Origin: Vanilla planifolia
Lineage: Eukaryota > Streptophyta > Magnoliopsida > Asparagales > Orchidaceae
Length of the DNA stretch: 64,000 bases
Reading direction: 5' to 3'
NCBI GenBank assembly: GCA_023846275.1
Contig: JAIUJO010000290.1
Coordinates: forward strand, 458,001-522,000
This document shows, in pieces, positions 1 to 10,710 of the stretch; position 1 is the first letter of the stretch, and every line of letters begins with the position of its first letter. Under the pieces are notes generated by a model. The model made no database searches, was not told the origin of the DNA, and saw only the letters and a list, made by a program, of their open reading frames with translations. Both the position numbers and the translations under genes were made by a program.

Positions 1-700
1 GAAAACACTCACAGTTTAAGGAAATTTGAGCCAAACACTCTCAAATTGGTTTCTTTTTACAGTGGCTATCCCATGCTGTATACCCATCTCAATGAGCAAA
101 GGACAGCGATCTGATCTAATTCATGAAAAATGAGATACCATAGTTTTGCAAAAAGCCTAGATTACCTAGAGATTCATCAGCACTTTGCCAAGTCTCTCCA
201 ATATTTTAGCACTTTATTCTTCTCATTACATCATGTAAACCTGTTGCCAACATTTCCCAAGTCCATCACCTCAAGTTTTTGTATGATCTTAGATTCTTAC
301 TAACCAAGCCTACTTCAAAACCTCTTCCCTCTTTTTTACTACTCTTATAACATAATAACATTGAAATTTCTAACAACTAGCATGGGTGCCCCACTTTTGG
401 TCTCATCCTTCAGGATATTCCACACATCTCTCCTTTTAGTAGGCTCCTTGAAAGCAATGAATCACCATACCTCCAAATAATCCAGCCAAAGGTTGCACTA
501 CAAACTCCACATCTTTACCAAGCAGCACATCTGCATCTTTTCTGCTAAACTTCTCCACTCTGGTTTGAACAGGAGACACTATTTTGTTGTTGCATGCTCT
601 ACAAGCCGGTATAAATATCACTTTTATTTCTTGTTCCTTATTCCCTGAATATTTCATACAACAAACTTAATTATTTTGTGTTGATATGTAAGCCTTGCAC
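1..700 (-). pseudogene. LINE ORF2 N-terminal endonuclease (EEP) fragment of E1
   Basis: This is the apurinic-like (EEP) endonuclease that opens L1-type ORF2 and nicks the target DNA. At 660-436 the sense frame ends in EFVVQPLAGLFGGMVIHC, resembling the GxSGGLAxLW strand of plant LINE endonucleases. Further downstream, near 395-360, PMLVVRNFNVIML corresponds to the family's GDFN motif, with GD replaced by RN. The same block is present in E5 at about 29440-29480 with GDFN intact, which confirms the assignment. The remainder of the endonuclease and the reverse transcriptase fall outside the window. There are several frame breaks. Confidence 0.7.
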
Positions 701-1099
701 CTACAACAACTTAATATAATTCAAAGCATGCCTTAAATTCCAGTAATTTCCTCCAAATGTAGTTGTATTGAAAGACATTTAGTGCTACCTAATATATAAA
801 TTTCATATCAGTTGACCAAGGACCATTACTCCATATCTTCACCAACTTCAATGGCACCTAGTACCCACACCAATAACACCAAGCATCCCTAAGCAATGAC
901 AACATTTCCTTTTGTTGCACTCACCCAATTCCCCTCCTAGGCTTTGCATTTCCAAAGTCACTAACCACATAATTTCATATATCCTTCCCAACATTACATA
1001 GCTAGCAATGCTTATCATTACACGGTGTTAACCATTCTTCTTCAAACCCTCCACTTAGCTACAAAGAGCAACAACAGCTTATGTTATCACCTTGAGTTT

Positions 1100-1925
1100 G
1101 AACTTGTTAAAGTTTCCCTTGGCACCACACCTATTGTGTCTCCATCAATTCTTGCTTGTAAAAAATTTTGGAATATTCCTAAACAATTTACATGCCATAA
1201 TGCACTTCTCTAGCAACTCTCAAATAGTAGCATATCGCCAATTAAAAATCTTACCTAAAACACCAATTTCGTACTACAAATGAGATGCTACAAAGCACCT
1301 CTCCAGTGCCTCTCCAATAGAGCTTATCAATCAATAAAATGCCAACCTACATCATCATTTCGTAACAACAACAGCTTTCCTTGCCACTTTGAAATCAATA
1401 AGTTGCTAAAACTCACATTGGCACAATATCTACTAAGCCTCCACCCATTTTTACATGTAAAAACTTTTGGACTCTTAACACAACAATTAACATGTCATAA
1501 TGCACCTCACCACTAGCATCATGTCACCCAACAAAATGCCTACTTGCAGCATCCATTCCTACAGTAATTAACAATCCATAATGCTCCCCTACAACACCTC
1601 TCTAATAATAGCTTTCTCCCAAAAAATGCCATCTTATAACACCCATTTCATAGAATTCCAACCTCTATACATAAATTTAACATAGCCAACACCCATTGTT
1701 GCATACCCAACCATGTTTTTCCTTCTCGAATCCTCCACCCAACCATATGGAGTAGCAGTAGCATGCCACACAACAAAATTATTATCCAGCAAGTAGCCCA
1801 TCTTGGATTCTAACATATTTCTAAAATTACTCTTGGCACCTTGTCTATTATGCCTCCAATATTTTTTACATATAGAATTCCTTGGACTCTTCATACAACA
1901 ATTGGCATGACTCAAAGCACCTCTC
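1100..1925 (-). repeat. Three tandem copies of a Cys/His-containing block inside LINE E1
   Basis: Three related segments of about 105-110 bp lie at roughly 1105-1210, 1400-1510 and 1815-1925, at offsets of about 300 and 410 bp. In sense they give related peptides, the clearest being HANCCMKSPRNSICKKYWRH in the third; the second reads HVNCCVKSPKVFTCKNGWR. The first is recognisable only with an indel. A fourth relative lies in E5 near 30260-30380. The region is between the ORF1 knuckle and the endonuclease, so it may be a repeated ORF1 tail or part of the ORF1-ORF2 spacer. No function is assigned. Confidence 0.6.
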
Positions 1926-2479
1926 TGTCTCCATATCTCCTAGAAATTCTAGCAGCCATGGTAGCAATTACATGAAAAAGTTTCTACCTACAGTACCTAG
2001 TTCAAAATAGCACACCTTCTATACCATAAATTCTTAAATTTGCTAGCCATTCCTTTCTTTTGCTAATATTCATTTCTATTCCAACAACAGCACTCTTTAT
2101 AAAAACCTATTATCATACTTCAGTTTTACTCATCATATGAACAAAATAAAAACAAATTTCTACTCCTACCCATTCCAGCATAAAGCATGCTTCAATATTT
2201 TTTTAGTTCCTAGCAAACAACATGCTAAGTATCATGCTTATAGACCATACCACTCCTACTATAACTTGCAAATCTATAGATCATCACAAAATATATTTTA
2301 TTGTCATTTTTGCAGCCGATGAACAACATATAAGAGGCCTACTTATCCCTTTTAATTTTGTAGTAAATCATGGCTTGGACCTCCCCCATGTTTGACTCCA
2401 TCCTATTTCCTTCTCTCATTCCTATTGGTGTCCTCTTCCTTTAACATCTCCTCAAGCTGACCCCTATTAGTGCTTTGAC

Positions 2480-4133
2480 TCCCTACATCATGTCCTTCTT
2501 TTTGGACGAATTCTTTGTCCACACGTCCCTAAAAGGTTCCCTACCCCGTGCATTGGAGACACTTTTGTGCTTACTTGAGAATCTACCATTTCCATCATTG
2601 GTTTCATACACACAAACCACCCTTTGATAGTTTGGAATAGCTATAGTTTTGAGAAACTTTTCTTTCCTTAACATGATAACCCTCCTTCACCTTGATTGCA
2701 CAAGCATCTAAGGGCCTAATCCTTTCCTTGTTCTCGAGTCTTCATCCCACAGAATTCTTTATTCTTAATGTTCTTGACTATCTTGAGCTGCTTTATTAGT
2801 CTCATCATTCTTGCTTGTCACATTCCCATCCAATTCTCCTAATAAATCAGCAAGTTTCCCACCAGTGGAGCATTGTATCATGTAATGGCCAACATGGCCA
2901 CAAGTAAAGCACATCTGAGGAAGGCCCACACACTCAAAATATTGGAAAGTTTTCCATAACTATCTACTAAAACACATTCCTAGCTTTAAAGGTTTAAATC
3001 GATCCATCCACATAAAGACCCTTACATAAGATGATCGTTGCAGATTAGCACTCCAGCCATGAAGATTGGCTCTTTGATGGCTTTTACTATGCATAAGATA
3101 TTTTTTATATCCCAATATAGTAATGAAAGCATAGGGAATCCGACCCACACTAGGGCAAACATCATTATCATGGTATTTGGCCTAAAATTAGGGGTCCACA
3201 CATCCAAGCCCATAGTTTGCCCAGCAACCTTCAAGGTCCCCCATGCTACAGCATTTCTATCTTTTATTAAATCAAAATTAAAACAAAAGTAATCGTAAGA
3301 GAGATCTAGTATTCTGAAGTTTTTAAAATACCTCCATCTATACAATAGAAGCCTTGTAATAATGTAAAATGGGCGGTTGCTATCATAGACCCTCCACACT
3401 AGATCAAATTGATGAAACTCCTTGCACCTACTACATACTGAATCTAACATGATGATCTCATCTTGGACAACATAATCAACAATCTTTGTATCAACTTCTA
3501 TAACATCAATGTATGCAGGCCATTCTGTATTTGTTATTTTTGTTACATTGAAAGTTCTTTTGGTTATCAATGCTTCTTTGAAGTTCACTTTGTTAGAAAC
3601 TTCATGTTTTCCCTCATCCCCATACCCCACCTCCTACACCACATATCCATCCCTACTACATCTTTACTTGCATTAGTTGGAAGGTACTACACATTACAAC
3701 ATTTTAGCGCTTCATTCAACTTTCGTTAGATCACTTGGTCCTTCACCTCATCCCTGCCAATAGCACATTCAATACCCTTTAGCACTATAGTACCCACATT
3801 CATAGAATTATTTCTATCCATATTGCTACTAGTTAAGCATTATAATTTGCCCACATTGTCATTCTTCTACATGTATGAGTTGAGCTTATCAACATCTCTA
3901 GCAATTCCTACACCCATGCCAATCTCAATTCAAGCAAATTCAACTAAAATATCACTTTCATTTGGTTCCACAATAACCTCACATTCAACTACAAAAATAG
4001 CTAAAACAACATCTCAATTGGCTGAACCTATATTATAGTTGCATGTGCTCACCAGTAGTTCATCTTGTAATTGGGTTACATATTCACTACCTTTACCTTT
4101 CTTATTACTTTTATGAGTTTTACTACCAGCCAT
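2480..4133 (-). pseudogene. LINE ORF1 pseudogene (DUF4283 + CCHC zinc knuckle) of E1
   Basis: ORF1 of plant L1 elements encodes a nucleic-acid-binding chaperone. The start at 4133 is chosen because three elements here share an ATG opening a MAGSK or MASSN peptide followed by a Lys-rich stretch. The frame covering 3630-3022 gives the DUF4283 core, including FALVWVGFPMLSLLYWDIKN, typical of plant LINE ORF1. Another frame just downstream reads YVRVFMWMDRFKPL, matching the family's ARVxVEIDxxKPL strand. A CCHC knuckle follows at about 2930-2870: CFTCGHVGHYMIQC, spacing C-x2-C-x4-H-x4-C with all four ligands kept. The Lys- and Ser-rich stretch at 2674-2483 is probably the basic tail. The frame is broken several times, so no protein is expected. 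Confidence 0.8.
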
Positions 4134-4955
4134 CCTACTGATTTCAAGACTCGTTTCCAGCAATTTTTCAGTTTCCCAACAATAATAGCAGAGAAATAAA
4201 ACACAATTTCTAGCACAATAGCATTGTAATTAAACAGATAGCTAAAGCATAATAGAGCAACAATAATACCAAAAGTCCTCCAATAGTTATAGCAAAAACA
4301 TACAATAGCAACAAAAAAACACTTTCACACAGTAATATAGCCCATCAACAAGATGAAAAATTTCAAATTTTGGGTTTAGAAATGACCTTAACAGTTGAAA
4401 TTTCCTCGTAATTTCTGCAGCACCTAGCAAAACAAAATGTCACACAAGAAGCCTAATCCTGATCGGATAACATCCTTGGTAGCATACAGGCACCAGATTT
4501 GAGTTCCTTATGCACGCACACAAGTGAAACTCAAGCTTCTCACAGTTCGCCATGCAATGCACATCTTGTGCAGCAACTCTACCTAGTATAGTGTTCATTT
4601 AAGCACTTAAGCACCCAATTTGAATAACTGTGAGCCCATGCCTAAAAGATGTGCACTTCGTGCAGCACTCTGCACGTCGTCTATGTCGAGTAGCACCTCT
4701 ACCTTTTGCTACCTCCATTACAGCTCCAAGCACCAAATTTAAATTCATGTGCATGCACTCTACTATAGAATCTCTAGTTCTCGCTATAAACCATGTGCCT
4801 CTTTGCCAGCTCAATGCACTCCTCCCAACATTTCTTCATGTGTGCACCAATCAGAACACATGACCACATGAAGCCTTGCCCCACTTTTAGCACGTAGGCT
4901 GCACCACTGACCTTCCTATCACTAGAGGATTTGAAATCACCACCAACCTTACAAT
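4134..4955 (-). other. LINE E1 5' untranslated leader
   Basis: This 0.8-kb stretch lies between the 18S junction and the ORF1 start and has no usable reading frame. It shows wording similar to the leaders of E2 (14079-14823) and E4 (27152-27789), including tracts rich in TGCATGCA-like and GTGC motifs. An element inserted antisense to rRNA transcription cannot rely on Pol I read-through in its own sense, so an internal promoter in the leader is the natural inference. No promoter motif could be recognised. Confidence 0.5.
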
Positions 4956-4977
4956 GTCTTTAGGTTCCAAGGGTAAT
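4956..4977 (+). repeat. 18S target-site copy at the 5' end of LINE E1
   Basis: GTCTTTAGGTTCCAAGGGT and the next three bases form the right-hand copy of the 18S target, continuous with downstream 18S. The matching stretch closes the 18S 5' parts at 11801-11821 and 59500-59525 and separates paired LINEs at 14824-14845 and 27790-27811. This is what a target-site duplication of about 22 bp would leave. Confidence 0.75.
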
Positions 4978-5665
4978 ATGGTCACAAGGATGAAAATTAA
5001 AGTAATTGGCAGAAGGGCACCACTAAGGGTAGTTCTTATGGCTTAATTTGACTAAACATATGAAAGCTAATCAAATCCAAACATAGCATAAATTAATAGA
5101 TTGAGAGCTCTTTCTTGATCCTATAGGTACTGATGCATGGAAATTCCTACTTAGTAGAGCACTTTTTCTTGTTAATTACATTAATGAATGAGATATCAGC
5201 TTGCTAACTTGTTATGTAGGGTGTAAGCAATGTGGCCAACTTCTTAGAGGGACTATGTCCACTTAGGACATGGAAGTTTTAAGCAATAATAGATCCATGA
5301 TGCCCTTAAATATTTTGGACTGCACGTACACTACATTGATGAAATCAATGATTCCATTGCGTTGGTCAAAAGGCTTGGATGAACCTGTCAAAATTTCATT
5401 GTGATGTGGATAGATCATTGTAATTGTTGGCCTTCAATGAGAAAATTCCTAGTAAGCATGAGTCATCAGGTCACTTTAACTATGTCTTTACTCTTTATTG
5501 ACATAACTCATCACTTCTACCAATTTAATGGTCTAATGATGCATTTGAATCACTACAATGTAAGTGGTTTACCACTTATAACTCACTGGGAAGTCTAGTT
5601 AACCTTATCATTTAGAGAAAGAAGTCATAATAAGGTCTTATTGGTGTGACGATGGAAGTATCATT
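4956..5665 (+). rRNA. 18S rRNA pseudogene, 3' part (unit 1)
   Basis: This matches the last third of plant 18S. It begins at the LINE junction with TTTAGGTTCCAAGGGTAATA (GGGTTCCGGGGGGAGTATGG in a normal gene), then GGTCACAAGGATGAAAATTA, the AATTTGACT block, TTGAGAGCTCTTTCTTGAT and TTCTTAGAGGGACTATG. It closes with TTATCATTTAGAGAAAG and GGAAGTATCATTG at the 3' end. It is about 710 bp long. Together with the 5' part at 10711-11821 the two halves account for a whole 18S of about 1.8 kb, split exactly at the LINE site. Nearly every former CpG is now TG or CA, and the decoding-region bases are altered, so it is not functional. Confidence 0.92.
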
Positions 5666-5898
5666 GAGGAGAGGTGCTAATGATGGAGCAATGTATGAAA
5701 CATATGAGGATGTGATGGTTTTTTGATGTCACGTTCTTTCGTAGCACGTGCTCTTGCTTCCACATGGAGTTCAATGCTATGGGGGATAAGTAATAACTTA
5801 TGTGCATCGTCATGTGCCAAGGAAGAGCAAACCTTTAGCTAGCAAATGAGTAAGTTGTGCTTCATTAGGTTTAGTGGGGCTTGGTAGTGGAATATCAA
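5666..5898 (+). other. ITS1 (unit 1)
   Basis: Spacer of about 233 bp between 18S and 5.8S. It retains GTGCCAAGGAA near 5813, the core of the conserved angiosperm ITS1 element GGCRY-(4-7 nt)-GYGYCAAGGAA used in rRNA processing. Its length is in the angiosperm range and well below the long ITS1 usual in conifers. Confidence 0.8.
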
Positions 5899-6057
5899 AT
5901 AACTCTTAGCAATGGATATCTTGTCTCTCACATCAATGAAGAATGCAAGTAAACCTGATACATATTGTGAATTTTATAATCCTCCAAACAATCCATTTTT
6001 TTCAATGCAAGTCGTGCTAGAGGATGCAAGTAAAGTGCATGCCTGCATGAGTGTAAT
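5899..6057 (+). rRNA. 5.8S rRNA pseudogene (unit 1)
   Basis: About 159 bp, close to the usual 160. It opens with AACTCTTAGCAATGGATATC, followed by a CATCAATGAAGAATGCA block, TTGTGAATTTTATAATCC and the 3' end TGCCTGCATGAGTGTAATGC. The order and spacing match plant 5.8S throughout, but invariant positions such as the GAATTGCAGAATCC motif are changed, so it is a pseudogene. It is the only one of the first three 5.8S copies without the internal deletion seen at 18492 and 31149. Confidence 0.9.
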
Positions 6058-6311
6058 GCAATCTATTGCTCCTTAAAAATGCCTAAAATCCCTAAATCAG
6101 TTCCTGAACCCATTTGGAGGCAATGGATGACACCTCATGCGATGGAATTACATGTTGATCTATTGGGTGATGGTTAATTATGAATATTATAGGTGGTGGA
6201 TGCATCGAGTGTAATGGTGTTTTCCAGTAAGAATTGATGTTGTAATGTGAGAAGAAGGTTCTCTTCATATATCCAACTCTATGCTCCATGGTGTGAAATA
6301 ATGACCCAACA
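6058..6311 (+). other. ITS2 (unit 1)
   Basis: Spacer of about 250 bp between 5.8S and 26S. It shares wording with the ITS2 of units 2-4, including CTCCATGGTGTG near its 3' end. The right edge is blurred because the first roughly 130 nt of 26S are missing in this unit. Confidence 0.75.
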
Positions 6312-8190
6312 TTAGTTTCAAAATCGTGTAGCCTAAAGTTTGAATAATAGTCTAGAGAGGTGTCCTTAGTGATATATCAGGATCAAGTCCCCAAAGAGGA
6401 GCATCGAGGAAGGATAGAGCACTGCTTGGCTCATACTTTATTATTACATGAGACACTATCAGTGAGTTAGGTTACTTGAAAATGCTGCACAAATTACGTG
6501 GAAAATTTTAATCAAGACTAAATAATTATACGAGATTAATGTTGAACAAGTATCGTGAGGGAAAGATGAAAAGGACTTTGAAAAGGGAGTCAAAGAGTAC
6601 TTGAAATTATCAAGAGAGAAGTAGATATGGGCCAATAATACACCTCGATTAGATGCAAAACATCAACGATTTGTTTCATGGCTCGAGGAGTGTGTCGACT
6701 CAAGATACTGAGGCGATTAGAGCCTAGGTGGATGTCGATCATGGAGAAATCATCATCATGGCTGGTCACAATGTTTGCATCATTGAGGCATGCCATGGTG
6801 GCTTCATACGCACTGGTGATGGCCAGTGAGATTAACATATAACCCATCTTGAGAATTGAACCAAGGAGTCTGACATGCTTGCGAGTCAAACTGTGAGCAT
6901 GCCTAAAAGGTGCAAGAAAGCTAATTGGTGGGATCCTCATTTGATTGGTTAGCCACTGACTTACCTAGATATTTTGTGCAGGGTTCAAGTGAGAGCATGC
7001 CTATGAACACCCAAAAGATGGCAAACTATGCCTGAGCAAATCAAAGCTGGAGGAAACTCTAGTGAAGGCTCACAATGATACTGACATGCAAATCTTTCAT
7101 TTGAATTGGCTATCCTAGAGCCAAAAAAGGGTGTTTATCAATTAGGATAGTAGCATGGTGATCATAAAACTTGAAATATGCTAAGGAGTGTGCAACAACT
7201 CACCTACTGAATAAACTAGCTTTGAAAATGAATGAGGCTTAAGCGTGCAACCCACACCATGTCGTCAGTGCAATGCAAGGCCCCAAAGAGTAAGAGGGTT
7301 CTATGGTCACGACAAAATACTAGGTGTGGGTCGACAAGAGCATCAAGTAGTATAGATCTTGCGAGTAATAACAAATATTCAAATGAGATCTTTGGAGGAC
7401 GAAGGAAGGAAAAGTTTCATATGAACGACACTTTCACATAGGTTAGTCGATTCTCGGAGACGGGGTAAACCTATTTGAAAGTGCCATTCCGCACGAGCAT
7501 CAAAGGGGAGTCGAGTTAAAACGCTTGAGCTGAGATGTGGTAGTTGATGGCAACATCAGGTCGTTTCGAGACGTCAATAAGAGCCTTAGAGTTATCTTTT
7601 CTTTTTAAGAGCCTATCAGCCCTCGAAATGGCTTAAATAGAGGTAGCACCAAGTGGTTGGAAGAGCATCATATGTTGAGTGTTGTTCAATGCACCCTTGA
7701 TGACCCCTGAAAATTTGGATGATTAGGTGCCTTCTAAGTGTGGTCGTACTCAAAACCACAATAGGACTCTATGGTGAATAGCCTCTAGTTGATGAAGCAA
7801 TGTAGGTAAGGGAAGTTGGCAAAATAGAATCGTAATGCCGAGAAAAGGATTGGCTTTGAGGGATGGGCATGGAGTCCCAATCTAGAATGCATCAGCTATC
7901 AGTAGATTGCTCAAGCTACTTATATGAAGAGAGTGGGTTTACATATGCTTATTGGGGAACGAATATGGAACGACCCTTACAGGGTCCTTTCTTAGGAATT
8001 GAACAAACTACTCTTTATGGGGAATTCTACTATTAAATTAAAACAAAGCATTGTGATGGTCTTTAATGATGCTTATGCAACATGATTTCCACCAAGTGCT
8101 CTAAATACAAAAGTAAAGAAATTTAACCAAGCACAAGTTAAAGGAGGGAGTAACTATGACTTTCTTAAGATAGCCAAATGCATCATCATC
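6312..8190 (+). rRNA. 26S rRNA pseudogene, truncated at both ends (unit 1)
   Basis: Matches plant 26S from about nt 130 to about nt 1950. Landmarks in order: AATAATAGTCTAGAGAGGTG, AGGGAAAGATGAAAAGGAC at 6560, GAGTCAAAGAGTACTTGAAA, AAGAGCCTATCAGCCCTCG near 7610, and GGAGTAACTATGACTTTCTT at 8145. The match stops abruptly after AGCCAAATGCATCATCATCT at about 8190 and continues as spacer, so the 3' 1.4 kb, including peptidyl-transferase and sarcin-ricin regions, is deleted. The 5' end that pairs with 5.8S is also absent. It cannot be functional. Confidence 0.9.
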
Positions 8191-8600
8191 TTATTGTGAT
8201 ACTTATTGTAATACTTTTGTGTAATATGTTTGTGTGAATATTGTGTAACTTTTGATGTGATGCATCCCTTGATGGCTTGCTTGTGTGAAAGGCTAAAATG
8301 CCCCAATTTGCAATCTCTACAATATGTCGAGATACTATTAGCAAATTCTTGAAATAACAAAAAATTTCCATAAAAGGATTAAAAAATGTTATCAATTTGT
8401 CACTCAAATTATTAAAGTACACCCATGTGGTTTAATGAGTGTGCCAATTTGCTCAAGGTTTTGACCATATTGGGTAGATGCCCAAGGCCGAGTTGGCTGG
8501 AGCAACGTGCCTAGCATAGCACGAAGCACACTACAGTACTGTGCATGCATAGCAACCCATCCACACACATATAAGGGCCTATCCAAGTGCTTGCATGGGG
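8191..8600 (+). other. Start of intergenic spacer (unit 1)
   Basis: Sequence following the 26S break. From about 8240 (GATGCATCCCTTGATGGCTT) it corresponds to the non-repeated spacer head of units 2-4 at about 22370, 35020 and 57390, with the shared stretch AATTTCCATAAAAGG at 8364. It holds short degenerate repeats of TACTTxTTGTGTAATAT at 8200-8250. No gene is seen. Confidence 0.7.
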
Positions 8601-10140
8601 GACTATCCATGTGAGTGTGGAAACCTTTGCACGTGCAAGGAAGGGCCTATCAGCATCTGTCAAGTGATAGCCTTTGCTTGTCACAGGTGGGGATGCCAAA
8701 GTGTAACTTTTTTAAGATTTTTAGCAATACAAGCATCTATCACATGGATAAGATGATTACTTATTAGCATTCAAACCTTCTTTCTTGATAGAATTATAAC
8801 AATATACAATTCATAAGTGGACATGTGGGACGTTGTGTTGCTTTCCACAAAGTTTAAGATGGATAGTGTAATATGTACTAGGTTTAAGAATTTTGGGCTA
8901 TAGCCATAGATGAGAGCTGCTGGAGCTGTGTGCATGATAGTGCACCATGCACCCACATGAGGGCTTATCTATGTGTGCATGTGTGGTAACCCAAAGTGTA
9001 ACTTATTTTTTATTTTTAGCACTACATGCTGTTACTGCTTGGATAATGTGATCCCCTTTTGGTAGTTTTGCCTTGTTCCTTGTTAGAAATATGGGAATAT
9101 ATAATCTACAAGTGGGCATAAGGGACACTATGTAGTTTGTAGCAAAATTGAAGATGGATGGCATAATATTTGCTAGTGTTTAAACGTTTTGTGTTGTAAC
9201 TTTAGTCAAGAGCTCTTATTATCTCATGCATGCCAGCACATTATGCCTGTAAGAGGGCCTGCTTATGCATATGCTTATGGGGCTATCTATGTGTGCTAAA
9301 TGGTAACCAGCATGCACGAAAGGTAGAGACAAGAAAGTGTAACGTTTTTTAAGATTTTTAGCACTACGAATTGTTATCGCATGGATATGCTTATCACATA
9401 TTGGTAGTCTGCCCTTCTTTTATGATTGAAATATCAAAATATATAATACACAAGTTGGCATGTTAGATGCTATGTAGCTTTCAAAAAGTGGAAGAAGGAT
9501 GTTATAAAAAATATGCAAGGGTCTAAGCATTTTGGGCCATAGTTCTAGTTGAGTGTCGCTGGTGTTACATGAACATCAGTAGGCTACATATGACCCCAGA
9601 GGCCTTTCCATGTGCTCTTAGTGGCAGCTTACACATGCAGCACATGGGGACCATAAAGTCTAATTTTTTTAAGGGATTTGTGGCACTATATGCTACTGTC
9701 ACATGGATAAGGTAATTACCTATTAATAGTCTTTCCTTCTTCCTTATTAGAGTTATCACAATATATAATCCACAAGTGTGAATGTGGGATGCCATGTGCT
9801 TAAAGGAATATTGAAGATGGATGGTATAGTATGCACAAGGGTTTAAGCACTTTGGGTTGTAACTTTAGTTAAGTGTTGTTGGAGCAGTGTAAATGCCAGT
9901 GTTCTATGCATGTGTACAGGGGCGCATCTGTGTTCATGGACAAATGCTTGTCCATGCGTACGACATATAGGAACCCTATTGTTTTACTTTTTTCAAGATT
10001 TTTATTGCTGGGAGCTGTTACCTAATGGATAAGGTGATTACTTATTGGTATTGTTGCCCTCTTCCTTGATAGAATTGTCTAAATATATAATATACAAATA
10101 GGCAAGTAGGGCATTGTGTGACCTATAGTAAAGTGGAATA
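8600..10140 (+). repeat. IGS subrepeat array, five copies of about 320 bp (unit 1)
   Basis: Head-to-tail subrepeats marked by an AAGTGTAACTTTTTTAAGAT-like motif at about 8699, 8995, 9330, 9656 and 9978. Each also carries a CACATGGATAAGGTGATTAC-like block, an ACAATATATAATCCACAAG-like block followed by a GTGGG-rich stretch, and GGTTTAAGCATTTTGGGC. Such arrays are the normal content of plant rDNA spacers. Copies differ by many substitutions and small indels, so homogenisation stopped long ago. Confidence 0.85.
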
Positions 10141-10710
10141 TGGATAACACAATATGCACTATTAAAGTAATATGCAATATACAATATGCCCTCTTCCTTG
10201 CACTTTATTTCGACATCTTTGAAGCTCTTTGTGCCAATGGAACTGGATTGGCATTAAATCAATTTTGTACAAAAGATTCTTTTTTTAGTGCTACTTCTTA
10301 TTGCTTTGCTACTTCTTCATGTGGCAATCAATATTGGCAGGATTTTGTTACAAAATCAAACATTTTTATTGACTAATTCTATATGTTGCTTGCTTATGTT
10401 TTAGATGGACATTTCTAATCAATTATTTTGTTGATGCCACACTACTCTTTGTTGGAACTATCATATTTCATGATACTGTTGAATGTGTGATTGCCCTTGC
10501 TCTTTGATGGCATGGTCATTGAAATCTTTTCATTCTCCACAAGGAAGGATTATCATGTAGAATGTTATTATTGAGATGCAACATTTTCAAACTTAGGGAA
10601 TGGCATCCTAACTTGAGAGCATTTGCTCTTCCTTTGTGGAGTATCACAAGACATGACAAATGTGTTAATTATGGAATGGGTTGTTACCTAGCACTTTGTC
10701 ATTGTATAGC
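10141..10710 (+). other. Probable 5' external transcribed spacer (unit 1)
   Basis: Non-repeated stretch of 570 bp between the last IGS subrepeat and the first base of 18S. By position it is the 5'ETS. The Pol I start would be expected near 10085-10140, where TAAATATATAATATACAAAT occurs, but this cannot be told apart from the equivalent motif in every subrepeat. Short frames here are by-products. Confidence 0.55.

Larger units (their letters stand above)
1..4955 (-). mobile_element. LINE E1: L1-type element antisense in 18S, 5' part (5'UTR, ORF1, start of ORF2)
   Basis: A decayed plant L1-type non-LTR retrotransposon read right to left. Seen, in sense order: a 5' leader of about 0.8 kb, an ORF1 start at 4133, a DUF4283-like domain, a CCHC knuckle near 2890, a long ORF1 tail or spacer with internal repeats, and the endonuclease start of ORF2 running off the left edge. 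Its 5' end abuts 18S sequence at 4956 that restarts exactly at the target stretch found at the other LINE-18S junctions. No long reading frame survives, so it is dead. The missing 3' half should lie left of the window, followed by the 5' part of an 18S gene. Family assignment is firm; the inner boundaries are approximate. Confidence 0.85.

Noticed and set aside
1-4955. LTR retrotransposon because of the CCHC knuckle
   Set aside because: The knuckle follows a DUF4283 domain, and the neighbouring enzymes are EEP endonuclease, RT with YIDD, zf-RVT and a C-terminal RNase H; no LTRs, protease or integrase are seen.
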